From Haloferax sulfurifontis ATCC BAA-897 (GTDB taxonomy: Archaea > Halobacteriota > Halobacteria > Halobacteriales > Haloferacaceae), in assembly GCF_000337835.1 (NCBI RefSeq), contig NZ_AOLM01000023.1, forward strand, positions 1-64,000: 64,000 nucleotides of DNA. The letters run 5' to 3'. The notes below the pieces were generated by a model, which saw only the letters and a program-made list of their open reading frames with translations, did not search any database and was not told where the DNA came from. This document shows positions 1 through 7,849 of the stretch, in pieces (position 1 is the first letter of the stretch; every line of letters starts with the position of its first letter). A program made the position numbers and the translations under genes.

Positions 1-132
1 AGCGACGAAGACGCCGCCGAACTGGTCGAGACGGCCCGCTCGCTCGCCGCCCCGGTCGGGTCCGGCGCGACCGAACCGCTCGATTCGGGCGACGGTACGG
101 ACTCCTCGGAAGCCGTCGGCGCGGTCGAGTAG
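1..132 (+). CDS. C-terminal end of an unrecognised protein (partial)
   Basis: Frame 1 is open from the window edge to a TAG at 130-132 and gives 43 residues. They are rich in Asp, Glu, Ser and Gly, which is typical of a haloarchaeal protein tail. The start lies outside the window. No domain can be recognised in this fragment, so no function is given. The following gene starts 60 bp later on the same strand. Confidence 0.6.
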   Translation, partial: SDEDAAELVETARSLAAPVGSGATEPLDSGDGTDSSEAVGAVE

Positions 133-192
133 CGCCGCCGGAACCCGCGGCTGACAAATGATTTTTGTGTTCGTGTCTCCCACCTCGGGTAG

Positions 193-1200
193 ATGTCGCC
201 GCGCCAAGACTGGCGGTTGTTCCTCCCCGGACCCGTCCGCGACCTCCCGGCCGACCTCGCGGTCGTCGTCGCGGGGGTCGCGCTCACGCTCGTCGCGACG
301 CTCACGCCCGGACTGGCGGGGACGCCGCTTCGGGTCGTCGTCGGTCTGCCGTTCGTGCTTTTCATCCCCGGCTACGCGCTCATCGCGGCGCTGTTCCCCG
401 AGCGCGGCCCGCCGATAGACGCCCCCGAGGACCACGACCGGATATCGGGTATCGACGGCATCGAGCGGGTGGCGCTGTCGTTCGGGACGAGCATCGCTGT
501 CGTCCCGCTTCTCGGCCTCGTCCTCAACTTCACGCCGTGGGGGATACGGCTCGCCCCCATCCTCGTCGTCGTGAGCGGCTTCACGCTCGTCGCGACGGCG
601 TTCGCGGCGAGCCGGCGGTCGGCGCTCCCCGAAGGCGAGCGACTGGTGGTGCCCTATCAGCGGTGGTTCGCCGCCGCGCGCGACGAGCTGTTCGAGCCGG
701 CGTCGCGGACCGACGCGATGCTGAACGTCGTCCTCGTGGTGAGCGTGGTGCTCGCGACCGCCAGCGTCGGCTACGCGGTGGCGGTGCCGAAAGACGGCGA
801 GTCGTTCACCGAACTGTACCTCCTGACCGAAGACGGGAACGACGAACTCACCGCCGACAACTACCCGGAGGAACTCGTCCGTGGCGAGCCGGCGTCGCTC
901 GTCCTCGGCGTCGGCAATCGAGAACACCGGCCGGTGAACTACACCGTCGTCGCGGTGCTCCAGCGCGTCGAGGTGTCGAACAACTCGACGACCGTCCTGG
1001 AGTCCGAGCGGCTCCGGACGTTCACCCCCCGGCTCGAACACAACGAGACGTGGCACGAGCCACACGAGGTCCGCCCGACGATGACGGGCGAGCGCCTGCG
1101 ACTGACGTACCTCCTCTACGAGGGCGCGCCGCCGGCGTCGCCGACGGTCGACAACGCCTACCGCGAGGTCCACCTCTGGGTGACAGTTCGCGAGAGCTGA
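193..1200 (+). CDS. DUF1616 family membrane protein
   Basis: 335 residues. The N-terminal 60 residues hold two hydrophobic helices ending in a motif like LPFVLFIPGYAL, the hallmark of the DUF1616 family. Two or three more helices follow (about residues 100-135 and 175-195). The C-terminal 140 residues form a soluble domain with several N-x-S/T sequons, probably outside the cell. DUF1616 proteins are common in halophilic and methanogenic archaea, often near surface glycan or S-layer genes, but their role is unknown. The ATG at 193 is the first in frame and gives a start close to the membrane helix. The gene stands alone. Confidence 0.8.
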   Translation: MSPRQDWRLFLPGPVRDLPADLAVVVAGVALTLVATLTPGLAGTPLRVVVGLPFVLFIPGYALIAALFPERGPPIDAPEDHDRISGIDGIERVALSFGTSIAVVPLLGLVLNFTPWGIRLAPILVVVSGFTLVATAFAASRRSALPEGERLVVPYQRWFAAARDELFEPASRTDAMLNVVLVVSVVLATASVGYAVAVPKDGESFTELYLLTEDGNDELTADNYPEELVRGEPASLVLGVGNREHRPVNYTVVAVLQRVEVSNNSTTVLESERLRTFTPRLEHNETWHEPHEVRPTMTGERLRLTYLLYEGAPPASPTVDNAYREVHLWVTVRES

Positions 1201-1320
1201 CGGCCGAACCCGACCGCGGTCGGGCGGCGCGTGGCCGACCAGTCCGCTGACGTTTCTCGGAACCTCCCCGGAATCTGTGAGAACCGTCGCGTAGCTCGTG
1301 TAAACCGCTTGTGTTCTAGT

Positions 1321-1372
1321 TTTATCATCTCTGATAAACCATGAGTAACGCTTAGGGTGTTGCACGCTAAGC
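1321..1372. promoter_or_regulatory. Two inverted repeats in the rdfA promoter region
   Basis: An AT-rich palindrome lies at 1321-1338: TTTATCA, 4 bp, TGATAAA, both arms perfect. A second inverted repeat follows: GCTTAG at 1350-1355 and CTAAGC at 1367-1372. They sit 20-70 bp before the rdfA ATG (1392). The first overlaps a plausible TATA element, so it could be an operator. No binding protein can be named from sequence. Confidence 0.45.
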
Positions 1373-1391
1373 TTGCGACAGCGAAGTCACA

Positions 1392-2036
1392 ATGCGAGAC
1401 TCTGGAAGGACGGTATCCCGCCGCGGCGGCCGAGGTCCGAAGATAGAACGCATCGCGGACCGATACGGACTCGACGGCCTCGGCGACGACCTCGTCGCCG
1501 CGTGGCTCGGCGAGGGTCGACCGCGACGGAGCCTCCGCGAACTGGAGGGCGACGTGAACAAGCGACTCATCCGGGCCGCCCTCGACGAGGCCGGCGCGCA
1601 CGTCCTCGATGGCGAGGCGGAGAACTTCCACCGACTCCTGACGAGCGACGACGTGACCGCGGGAAGCCGCACCGACGCGCGGAACACGCTCCGCGAGCGC
1701 GGCGTCGATGTCGAGCAGTTAGAGGCCGACATCATCTCCTACCAGTCGGTGTACAACTACCTCAAGCGACACCGAAACGTCGAGCGCGACGACGACGACG
1801 ACGGGACGGACGCGACCGAGTCGGGACTCGCGACGATTCGAAAGCTCCGGTCCCGACTTCGCACCGTGACCATCGACGTCATCGACCGACTGGTGAAGGC
1901 CGAGGCGGTCTTCATCGGCGCGTACGAGGTCGAAGTCGACATCAGAGTCACCTGCACAGACTGCGACACGCGAATGACCCCGACGGCGCTTCTCTCTTCC
2001 GGGCACTGCGACTGCGACCACGACGGAGACGAGTAG
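1392..2036 (+). CDS. rdfA: RdfA family protein (rod-determining factor A)
   Basis: 214 residues. The N-terminus carries a basic segment and a helical region of the type R-x-L-x-E-L-E-x-x-V-N in haloarchaeal RdfA proteins. The C-terminus has a Cys-rich patch, CTDCDTR and later CDCD, that may bind zinc. In Haloferax volcanii RdfA is needed for the rod cell shape of early growth (recalled from published work). The identity rests on the overall sequence and on the context: an archaea-specific SMC-related gene follows 41 bp downstream and samp3 lies 3 kb away, as in H. volcanii. The ATG at 1392 lies just after a promoter region with two inverted repeats. How it acts is unknown. Confidence 0.8.
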   Translation: MRDSGRTVSRRGGRGPKIERIADRYGLDGLGDDLVAAWLGEGRPRRSLRELEGDVNKRLIRAALDEAGAHVLDGEAENFHRLLTSDDVTAGSRTDARNTLRERGVDVEQLEADIISYQSVYNYLKRHRNVERDDDDDGTDATESGLATIRKLRSRLRTVTIDVIDRLVKAEAVFIGAYEVEVDIRVTCTDCDTRMTPTALLSSGHCDCDHDGDE

Positions 2037-2077
2037 CGGTTCGGGCGCTCTCACACATCCACATCCACATCCGACAC

Positions 2078-4039
2078 ATGAACGATTCAGAGGCACTTCA
2101 GGCGGCGACTGTCCACATACGAAACATCGGCGGCATCGACGAGCGGAGCGTCAGGCTCGACCCCGGCGTCACCGTGCTCACCGGCCGCAACGCGACGAAC
2201 CGAACGTCCTTCTTGCGCGCGCTCATGGGGGCGTGCGGGAGCGACGCGGTCAGTCTCAAGGGCGACGCCGACGAGGGGATCGTCGAACTCGAACTCGACG
2301 GCCGGACGTACACCCGCATCCTCTCGCGCGAGAACGGGACGGTCTCGACCGACGGGACGCCGTACCTCCGAGACACGACGACCGCGGACCGCTTTGCGTT
2401 CCTCCTCGGCTCGAACGAGGCGCGGCGGGCGGTCGTCGCGGAGCGCGACCTCCACGACGTCATCATGGCCCCGGTCGACACCGACGCCATCGAGGCCGAA
2501 ATCGAGCGCCTGCAGAGCCGACGCACGCAGGTCGAGCGCCGACTCGACTCGCTCGACTCGCTCGAAGCCGACCGGCGGTCGTTCGAATCGAAACGCGACG
2601 CCCTCGAAGCCGAAATCGAGGAACTCGAAGCCGAGCGCGACGAACTCGACGCAGAAATCGAGGCCGAAGACCGGACGGTCGAGTCCCAACGCGAGAATCA
2701 GGCGGCGTTAGACGAGGTGCTGTCCGACCTCCAGTCGGCGCGGTCGGACCTCGAAACCGTCCGCTTCCGCCTGCAGAGCGAGCGCGAGAGCGTCGAATCG
2801 CTCCGCGAGGAGCGCGGCGAGCTCCAGTCTGAGCTCGATTCGTTCGACGGCGAGGCCGTCGACCCCGGCGAGGCGAACGACCGCATCGACTCGATTCGGT
2901 CGCGCATCGAATCGCTCAACTCGACGATTTCGGAGCTCCAGACCGTCGTCCAGTACACGGAGGACGTGCTCGACGGGAAGACCGACCTCGTCGAGGACTC
3001 GCTGGGGGCGGTCGGCGGCGACGGCTCGGTGACCGACCGGCTCGTCTCGTCGGAGACGACCACCTGCTGGACCTGCGGCACCGAGGTCGGCCGCGACCAG
3101 ATTCGGGAGACGACCGACCGCCTCCGCGAGGTCAGAGACGAGAAACGCGAGGAGCGCGTCGACCTCCGCCGCGAACTCGACGAGCTCGAACGGTCGATGC
3201 GGGCCGCCGAACGGGCCGAACGCGACCGCCGGAGCCTCCGCGACAAACTCCGGCGACTCGAAGACGAACTCGACCGCCGCACCGGGCAGATAGCGTCGCT
3301 GACCGAGCGCCGCGAGGGGCTCGCCGAGCGGGTCGAAGCGCTCGAAGCCGACGCGTCGGACCTCCGCGGACAGGCCGAAGGGGACCTCATCGAACTCCAC
3401 AAGGAGCTCAACGAGGCCGAGTTCGCGCTCGACCGGAAGCGCGACGAACTCGCGTCCGTCCACGACGACCTCGACGCGCTCGACGCCCGGTTCGACGAGC
3501 GCGAGAAACTCGAAACCGAACGCGCGCAGGTCGAAGAAGAACTCGAAGCCGCGCGGACCCGAATCCGCTCGCTCACGACCGCGGCGGTCGAGGCGTTCAA
3601 CGAGGAGATGGAGACGGTGCTCGGCCTCCTCGGCTACGACAACATCGAGCGCGTCTGGCTGGAGCGGGTCGAACGCCGGGTCCGCGAGGGCCGTCGCAAG
3701 GTCGACAAGACCCAGTTCGAACTCCACATCGTCCGCGCGTCGGACTCCGGCGCGGTGTACGAAGACTCCATCGACCACCTCAGCGAGAGCGAGCGCGAGG
3801 TCGTCGGCCTCGTGTTCGCCCTCGCGGGCTATCTCGTCCACGAGGTGTACGAGACCGTCCCGTTCATGCTCCTCGATTCGGTCGAGGCCATCGACGCCGA
3901 GCGCATCGCCGCGCTCGTCGACCACTTCGAGCAGTACTCGACGTTCCTCGTCGCGGCGCTCCTCCCGGAGGACGCCCAGGCCCTCGACGCGTCGTACCGG
4001 CGCGTCACGTGGGGCACCGACGTGACGCCGACCGCCTGA
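2078..4039 (+). CDS. Archaea-specific SMC-related protein (coiled-coil ATPase)
   Basis: 653 residues from the ATG at 2078; the open frame extends upstream but that part overlaps rdfA. The head begins with a P-loop-like segment, GRNATNRTS (residues 37-45), in which Arg replaces the usual Lys, as is normal for this archaeal family. Two long charged coiled-coil arms surround a CWTCG zinc-hook motif (about residues 328-332). The C-terminal head has a Walker-B-like FMLLDSVEAID. The layout resembles Rad50/SMC but is much shorter. The tight linkage to rdfA, and recalled isolation of cell-shape mutants at this locus in H. volcanii, suggest a role in cell-shape control, not in DNA repair alone. Confidence 0.85.
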   Translation: MNDSEALQAATVHIRNIGGIDERSVRLDPGVTVLTGRNATNRTSFLRALMGACGSDAVSLKGDADEGIVELELDGRTYTRILSRENGTVSTDGTPYLRDTTTADRFAFLLGSNEARRAVVAERDLHDVIMAPVDTDAIEAEIERLQSRRTQVERRLDSLDSLEADRRSFESKRDALEAEIEELEAERDELDAEIEAEDRTVESQRENQAALDEVLSDLQSARSDLETVRFRLQSERESVESLREERGELQSELDSFDGEAVDPGEANDRIDSIRSRIESLNSTISELQTVVQYTEDVLDGKTDLVEDSLGAVGGDGSVTDRLVSSETTTCWTCGTEVGRDQIRETTDRLREVRDEKREERVDLRRELDELERSMRAAERAERDRRSLRDKLRRLEDELDRRTGQIASLTERREGLAERVEALEADASDLRGQAEGDLIELHKELNEAEFALDRKRDELASVHDDLDALDARFDEREKLETERAQVEEELEAARTRIRSLTTAAVEAFNEEMETVLGLLGYDNIERVWLERVERRVREGRRKVDKTQFELHIVRASDSGAVYEDSIDHLSESEREVVGLVFALAGYLVHEVYETVPFMLLDSVEAIDAERIAALVDHFEQYSTFLVAALLPEDAQALDASYRRVTWGTDVTPTA

Positions 4040-4363
4040 CTGCCCCGGCCTACCCTGACCTGCCCGCGTCACTTCGCGACGACAGTCGCCTTCTCGCGTC
4101 TCCGTTTCGTTCGTTCCGGCTGACTCTCGCTCGGCTCCGTCGGACGTTCGGCGTCTCACTCTCCTGTCTGTCGTTTGGACTGTTTCGACTGCCGCCTCGC
4201 TCCGACAGCCCGATGCGTCGCCCCAGCGGACGTTTCACAGCCCATCTCAACCACGATAGTCTTGCATTATTTTGGCACTATCAAAGGCACATACCGATAG
4301 TACGCAAGAAATATAACAGATTGGGACGACATATCGAACGGACGATATCGGGGGGACGAAGCC
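4040..4363. other. Intergenic stretch with promoter elements
   Basis: The first 210 bases after the SMC-related gene are GC-rich, and I see no supportable gene in them. From about 4250 the DNA turns AT-rich. It has a short inverted repeat, GATAGT ... ACTATC (about 4255-4282), and TATA-like tracts (ATTATTTT; AAATATAA near 4309). These are likely the promoter of the HalOD1 gene that follows. Confidence 0.4.
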
Positions 4364-4666
4364 ATCATCACATCTGACACACAGCTCCGAGACGAGTTCG
4401 AACCGACACGGGTCTGGTACGACTGCGAGCGCACCCAGCCCGTCTCTGAAGCGGTCGCCGCGGCCGTGGACAAACACACCCGCCGTGACGCGGACCTGCC
4501 GCCGCTCACAGAGCACGTCGACACCGACGCCCTCGACGCCCTATTCGGCCGCGAAGAGCCCGGTGCGCCGCGCGTATCGGGTGCGTCGCTGGAATTCGAC
4601 TACGCCGACCTCGTCGTCACCGTCGAGTCCGTCGGCCGCATCGAAGTCCGCGACGCGGGTCGGTAA
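4364..4666 (+). CDS. HalOD1 domain protein with an unusual or missing start codon
   Basis: The reading frame ending at TAA 4664-4666 encodes a complete HalOD1 output domain: SEAVAAAVDKHTRRD, then LPPLTEHVDTDALDALF, then a C-terminal beta strand segment with F-D-Y-x-D. The frame is open from 4301, but no ATG, GTG or TTG occurs in it before the GTG at 4466, which would remove the first 35 conserved residues. ATC codons at 4364 and 4367 follow a purine-rich GGGGGGACGAAG. One base change at 4367 (ATC for ATG) would restore a normal start. The coordinates given assume initiation at 4364. HalOD1 proteins are small haloarchaeal domains of unknown biochemical role, linked to regulatory genes. Confidence 0.6.
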   Translation: MITSDTQLRDEFEPTRVWYDCERTQPVSEAVAAAVDKHTRRDADLPPLTEHVDTDALDALFGREEPGAPRVSGASLEFDYADLVVTVESVGRIEVRDAGR

Positions 4667-4749
4667 CCCGCCGAGTCGCTCGGCACGACATCGGGGCGGG
4701 TCGACCGTCGCGGACGGACCACTCGGCCCGCGCCGTACCGACCTGCGAG

Positions 4750-4770
4750 AATCGGTACCGAAAACCGATT
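4750..4770. promoter_or_regulatory. Inverted repeat upstream of samp3
   Basis: AATCGGT (4750-4756) and ACCGATT (4764-4770) form perfect 7-bp arms around 7 bases. An AT-rich island follows at 4810-4875, and a T-rich element (CCTTTTTGTC) lies about 30 bp before the samp3 ATG. The repeat could be an operator or a remnant terminator of the HalOD1 gene. The sequence does not decide. Confidence 0.35.
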
Positions 4771-4942
4771 GGGAGGCTCGGTCGAACGGACTGTCTGGAC
4801 GCTCCATCGACTTAATTGGTTGAGAACGTTCAGACGGTATATTTGCAGTTTATTTGAATTACTGTCCACGATAACGGGGGTCGGACTCCTCTGCGCCCCC
4901 GCCGCGACGTACCTTTTTGTCTCGGGGACGCCGACAAGGGGT

Positions 4943-5221
4943 ATGGAACTCGAATTACGCTTCTTTGCGACGTTTCGAGAGGTGGTCGGCCAGAAGTCCA
5001 TCTCTTGGCGGGTCGACGACGACGCGACGGTCGGCGACGTCCTCCGGTCGCTGGAAGCGGAGTACGACGGCCTCGCCGGGCGACTCATCGAAGACGGCGA
5101 GGTCAAACCGCACGTGAACGTGCTGAGAAACGGGCGCGAGGTGGTTCACCTCGACGGGATGGCCACGACGCTCGACGACGGGGACGCCGTGAGCGTCTTC
5201 CCGCCGGTCGCGGGGGGCTGA
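4943..5221 (+). CDS. samp3: Ubiquitin-like small archaeal modifier protein SAMP3 (MoaD/ThiS family)
   Basis: 92 residues from the ATG at 4943, which is only about 30 bp after the TATA-like element; the longer frame upstream is ignored. The protein is a beta-grasp MoaD/ThiS fold. It starts MELELRFFATFREVVG and ends VSVFPPVAGG, with the C-terminal Gly-Gly that UbaA (E1-like) adenylates. Sequence and context match H. volcanii SAMP3, which is conjugated to lysines of target proteins, including the molybdopterin synthase subunit MoaE (recalled). It heads an operon: the next gene starts 2 bp after its stop, and that gene overlaps a third. Confidence 0.85.
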   Translation: MELELRFFATFREVVGQKSISWRVDDDATVGDVLRSLEAEYDGLAGRLIEDGEVKPHVNVLRNGREVVHLDGMATTLDDGDAVSVFPPVAGG

Positions 5222-5222
5222 C

Positions 5223-5480
5223 GTGGCGCGCCGACAGCGGGCGTTCCGCGGCATCTCGCCCCGCCTCGCGATTCAGTACCTCGAAGGCCTCGGCGGCGAG
5301 GCCGACGGCGACGGCCGCGTGGTCGGTCCCGACTGGACCGTCGACATCGAGACCGAGGAGGTCACGATAACGAGCAGTATCCAACTCACCGAGGTGCAAC
5401 TGTCGTTCGAGGGCGACGAGGCGACGCTCGACGACCTCGTCGAGCGGTTCGCGCGGAAGGCGATGCGCGCGGGGGGATGA
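5223..5480 (+). CDS. Conserved hypothetical protein in the samp3 operon
   Basis: 85 residues, GTG start 1 bp after the samp3 stop, so translation is probably coupled. The N-terminus is basic (MARRQRAFRGISPR). The middle alternates strands and acidic residues (WTVDIETEEVTITSSIQ), followed by a helix ending in FARKAMRAGG. No cysteines, no signal peptide, no membrane helix. I do not recognise a family. Its position suggests a role linked to SAMP3 or molybdopterin work, but this is inference only. Confidence 0.75.
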   Translation: MARRQRAFRGISPRLAIQYLEGLGGEADGDGRVVGPDWTVDIETEEVTITSSIQLTEVQLSFEGDEATLDDLVERFARKAMRAGG

Positions 5481-5917
5481 CCGTGGGGGCAGACGGCGAC
5501 CGGCGACCCGGGCGCGAACGACTCAGCGAGCGCCTCGCGCCGGACGGCGACGACGGCGGGCCCCACGGCGGTGCTATCGACGGCACGGCCATCATGCTCG
5601 CGGCCGCGAAGGCGAGCGTTCCCGCCAGCAGTCTGCCGCGGTTGCTCGACCGGGCGCAGGCGTATCTCGACGGGCGGGCCGGCGAGTACGCACAGGGGTT
5701 CGAGTGCGTCCACGAGGACGACGAGACGGCGGTGTTTCTCGTCCCGCTGGGCCACTGGGACACGAAGGGACTCGACCTCGACTTCTCGCACCGCGAGGTC
5801 GACGCCGTCCGCCGGGCGCACGCCGAACACCTCCGGCGCGTCGGCGCGGACGCCGACCGCCGCGACGAGTTCGAGACGGCGCTCGAAATCCGCGAGGTCG
5901 CCGTCGTCAGTCGGTAG
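5477..5917 (+). CDS. Conserved haloarchaeal hypothetical protein in the samp3 operon
   Basis: 146 residues. The ATG overlaps the stop of the previous gene (ATGA), so the two are translated together. The first 35 residues are low-complexity (Gly, Asp, Arg). The rest is a compact domain with conserved-looking SSLPRLLDRAQAYLDGR and FLVPLGHWD, ending in EIREVAVVSR. It is soluble and has no known catalytic motif that I can see. Third member of the samp3 unit; function unknown. Confidence 0.75.
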   Translation: MTVGADGDRRPGRERLSERLAPDGDDGGPHGGAIDGTAIMLAAAKASVPASSLPRLLDRAQAYLDGRAGEYAQGFECVHEDDETAVFLVPLGHWDTKGLDLDFSHREVDAVRRAHAEHLRRVGADADRRDEFETALEIREVAVVSR

Positions 5918-5983
5918 GGAAAAAGCCGGCAATCCGCCCGACGATAGACGCCTATTTCGGGGGCGACGCCGTGCTACCGACAG

Positions 5984-6679
5984 ATGCCAACCGTTTCCTC
6001 CGACCTCCTCGACGGCGTCCGGGCCGCGGGGCCGCTCCAACTCGGCATCGCGCCGTTCGGCCTCGTCGCCGGAGTCGCGGCCGTCGAACAGGGGCTGTCG
6101 GTCGCGCACGCCCTCGGCTTCTCCAGTCTCGTCTTCGCCGGCGCGTCGCAACTCGCCATGATAGAACTCCTCGGCGCGGACGCGCCGCTTGCCATCGTCG
6201 TCGGCACGGCCGTCGTCATCAACCTCCGGACGATGATGTACTCGGCCTCCATCGCGCCCTACTTCCGCGACCTGACCGCCCGGGCGAAGGCGCTCGCGTC
6301 GTACCTCCTGACCGACCAGGCCTACGCGGTCTCTATCGCCCGCTACGGCCGCGACGGCGAGACCGACCGCTTCGCGTACTACGTCGGCGCGGGCGCGTCG
6401 CTGTGGCTCGTCTGGCAGGTGACGACCGTCGCCGGCGCGCTCCTCGGCTCCGGCCTCCCGCCGGAGTGGGGCTTCGACTTCGCCGCGCCGCTGGTCTTTC
6501 TCGCCCTGCTCGTCCCCACGCTGAAGGACCGCGCGTCCGGCGCGTCGTGTCTGGTCGGCGGCCTCGTCGCCACCGGCGTCGTCGTCGCGGGCGTCCCCTT
6601 CCACCTCGACATCATCGTCGCGGCCGTCGTCGGCGTCCTCGGCGGCCTCGGCGTCGAATCCCTCGGAGGCGACGCCTGA
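5984..6679 (+). CDS. azlC: AzlC family branched-chain amino acid exporter, large subunit
   Basis: 231 residues with about six or seven hydrophobic helices. The N-terminus (LLDGVRAAGPLQLGIAPFG) and the FAGASQLAMIELLG segment are classic AzlC signatures. AzlC forms a two-subunit exporter of branched-chain amino acids with the small membrane protein AzlD, encoded immediately downstream with no spacing. Start at the ATG at 5984, close after a TATA-like CTATTTCG. Confidence 0.88.
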   Translation: MPTVSSDLLDGVRAAGPLQLGIAPFGLVAGVAAVEQGLSVAHALGFSSLVFAGASQLAMIELLGADAPLAIVVGTAVVINLRTMMYSASIAPYFRDLTARAKALASYLLTDQAYAVSIARYGRDGETDRFAYYVGAGASLWLVWQVTTVAGALLGSGLPPEWGFDFAAPLVFLALLVPTLKDRASGASCLVGGLVATGVVVAGVPFHLDIIVAAVVGVLGGLGVESLGGDA

Positions 6680-7018
6680 ATGCCGACCGGCTACGACTCG
6701 GCGACCGTCTGGCTCGTCATCGTCCTCGCGGGCGTCCTCACGTTCGCCATCCGCGGCTCGTTTATCTACCTGTTCGGCCGTATCGACGACGTGCCGCCGG
6801 CGGTCGAGTCGGCGCTGGAGTACGTCCCCGCGGCCGTGTTCGCGGCGCTCGTCTTCCCCGCGCTCCTCGCGCCCGCCGGCGACCTCGCGGTCTCCGTCGG
6901 CAACGAGAAACTCGTCGCCGGCGCGTTGGCCGCGCTCGCCGCGTGGTACACCGAGCGCGTGCTCGCCACCATCCTCGTCGGCATGGGCGCGCTGTGGGTC
7001 CTCCGGTTCGTCGTCTGA
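6680..7018 (+). CDS. azlD: AzlD family branched-chain amino acid exporter, small subunit
   Basis: 112 residues and four predicted membrane helices. The ATG directly follows the azlC stop (TGAATG). Family features include TFAIRGSFIYLFGR near the N-terminus and a final helix ending WVLRFVV. It pairs with AzlC as the small subunit. The arrangement and length are normal for the family. Confidence 0.88.
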   Translation: MPTGYDSATVWLVIVLAGVLTFAIRGSFIYLFGRIDDVPPAVESALEYVPAAVFAALVFPALLAPAGDLAVSVGNEKLVAGALAALAAWYTERVLATILVGMGALWVLRFVV

Positions 7019-7075
7019 CCGGACGACCCCCACGCCCCCAAGCTATTCGGGTCGGCGGCGACCACGACCGCACGC

Positions 7076-7792
7076 ATGCCCTCCCCGCCCCCGCGTCTCT
7101 ACTCGCTCCCCCGCGACGAGGGTCGCGCGCTCCTCCCGACCGGGGTCGCCGCCGGCGTCGCCGCGTTCGTCGTCGGTACGCTCGCGGTCGCAGGCTGGCT
7201 CGCCCTCGCCACCGACGGCTCGTTTTCCACGCTCGACGCCGCGACCGAGATGACCGGCGGAAAGTCCGTGCCGGTCCCCTTCGTGCCCGTCTGGACGTTC
7301 GGCGGCGCGATGGGCCTGCCCGTCCGCCTCGTCGAGACGACCGGCCCCGGCCGCGCGGTCGTCCTCCGGAACCTCGTCGATGGACTCGACGGTCCCGCCG
7401 ACTCGTGGTACTGGCTGGGCGCGCTCCCGCCCGCCTGCGTCTTCCTCGCCGGCTTCGTCACGGCGCGCCTCACGGCGTGGTCACGACGCCCCGCCGAGGG
7501 GTTCGTCACGGGGTCGTCCGTCGCCTTCGGCTTCGCCGCCGGGGTCGCCGTCGCCGCGGTCGTCGCCCGCGTCGGCCTCGGCGACGTTCCCCCGAACGCG
7601 GAGGGGTTCGTCCGCGTCGGTTCGACCGGGTTCCATCCGACCGACCTCGACGGCGACTCGGTCGGCCTCCCGCTTTGGGGCGCGTTCTCCGGGCTCGTGT
7701 TCGGCGTCGTCTTCGGCGGCCTCGGCGGGGCGACGGCGTCGCTCGTCGATAGACTCGTCTCCGCGGTTCGCAATCGGTCGAAAAAAGCGTGA
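7076..7792 (+). CDS. Haloarchaeal integral membrane protein, unknown function
   Basis: 238 residues with at least four long hydrophobic segments (about 22-42, 120-140, 156-178, 206-228) rich in Ala, Gly and Val. Between helices 1 and 2 lies a roughly 75-residue loop with little hydrophobicity. The C-terminus is basic (NRSKKA). No transporter or enzyme motif is visible. It is followed tail to tail by the oxidoreductase gene on the other strand, with 57 bp between. I cannot name the family. Confidence 0.7.
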   Translation: MPSPPPRLYSLPRDEGRALLPTGVAAGVAAFVVGTLAVAGWLALATDGSFSTLDAATEMTGGKSVPVPFVPVWTFGGAMGLPVRLVETTGPGRAVVLRNLVDGLDGPADSWYWLGALPPACVFLAGFVTARLTAWSRRPAEGFVTGSSVAFGFAAGVAVAAVVARVGLGDVPPNAEGFVRVGSTGFHPTDLDGDSVGLPLWGAFSGLVFGVVFGGLGGATASLVDRLVSAVRNRSKKA

Positions 7793-7849
7793 TTCGGATT
7801 CGCGCGGGAGCCGACCGCGACCGAACCGGGAGCCGGCTTGGAGGTCGGC

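Noticed and set aside
4050-4250. 66-residue minus-strand open frame in the gap after the SMC-related gene
   Set aside because: It is Arg/Ser-rich, has no promoter and resembles the antisense frames elsewhere.
5273-7033. 586-residue minus-strand open frame opposite the samp3 operon and azlCD
   Set aside because: It is an antisense shadow with no domain and abnormal Arg/Asp/Gly content.
5704-7752. 682-residue plus-strand open frame over azlC and azlD
   Set aside because: It is Arg-rich and follows a different frame of genes with clear AzlC/AzlD motifs.
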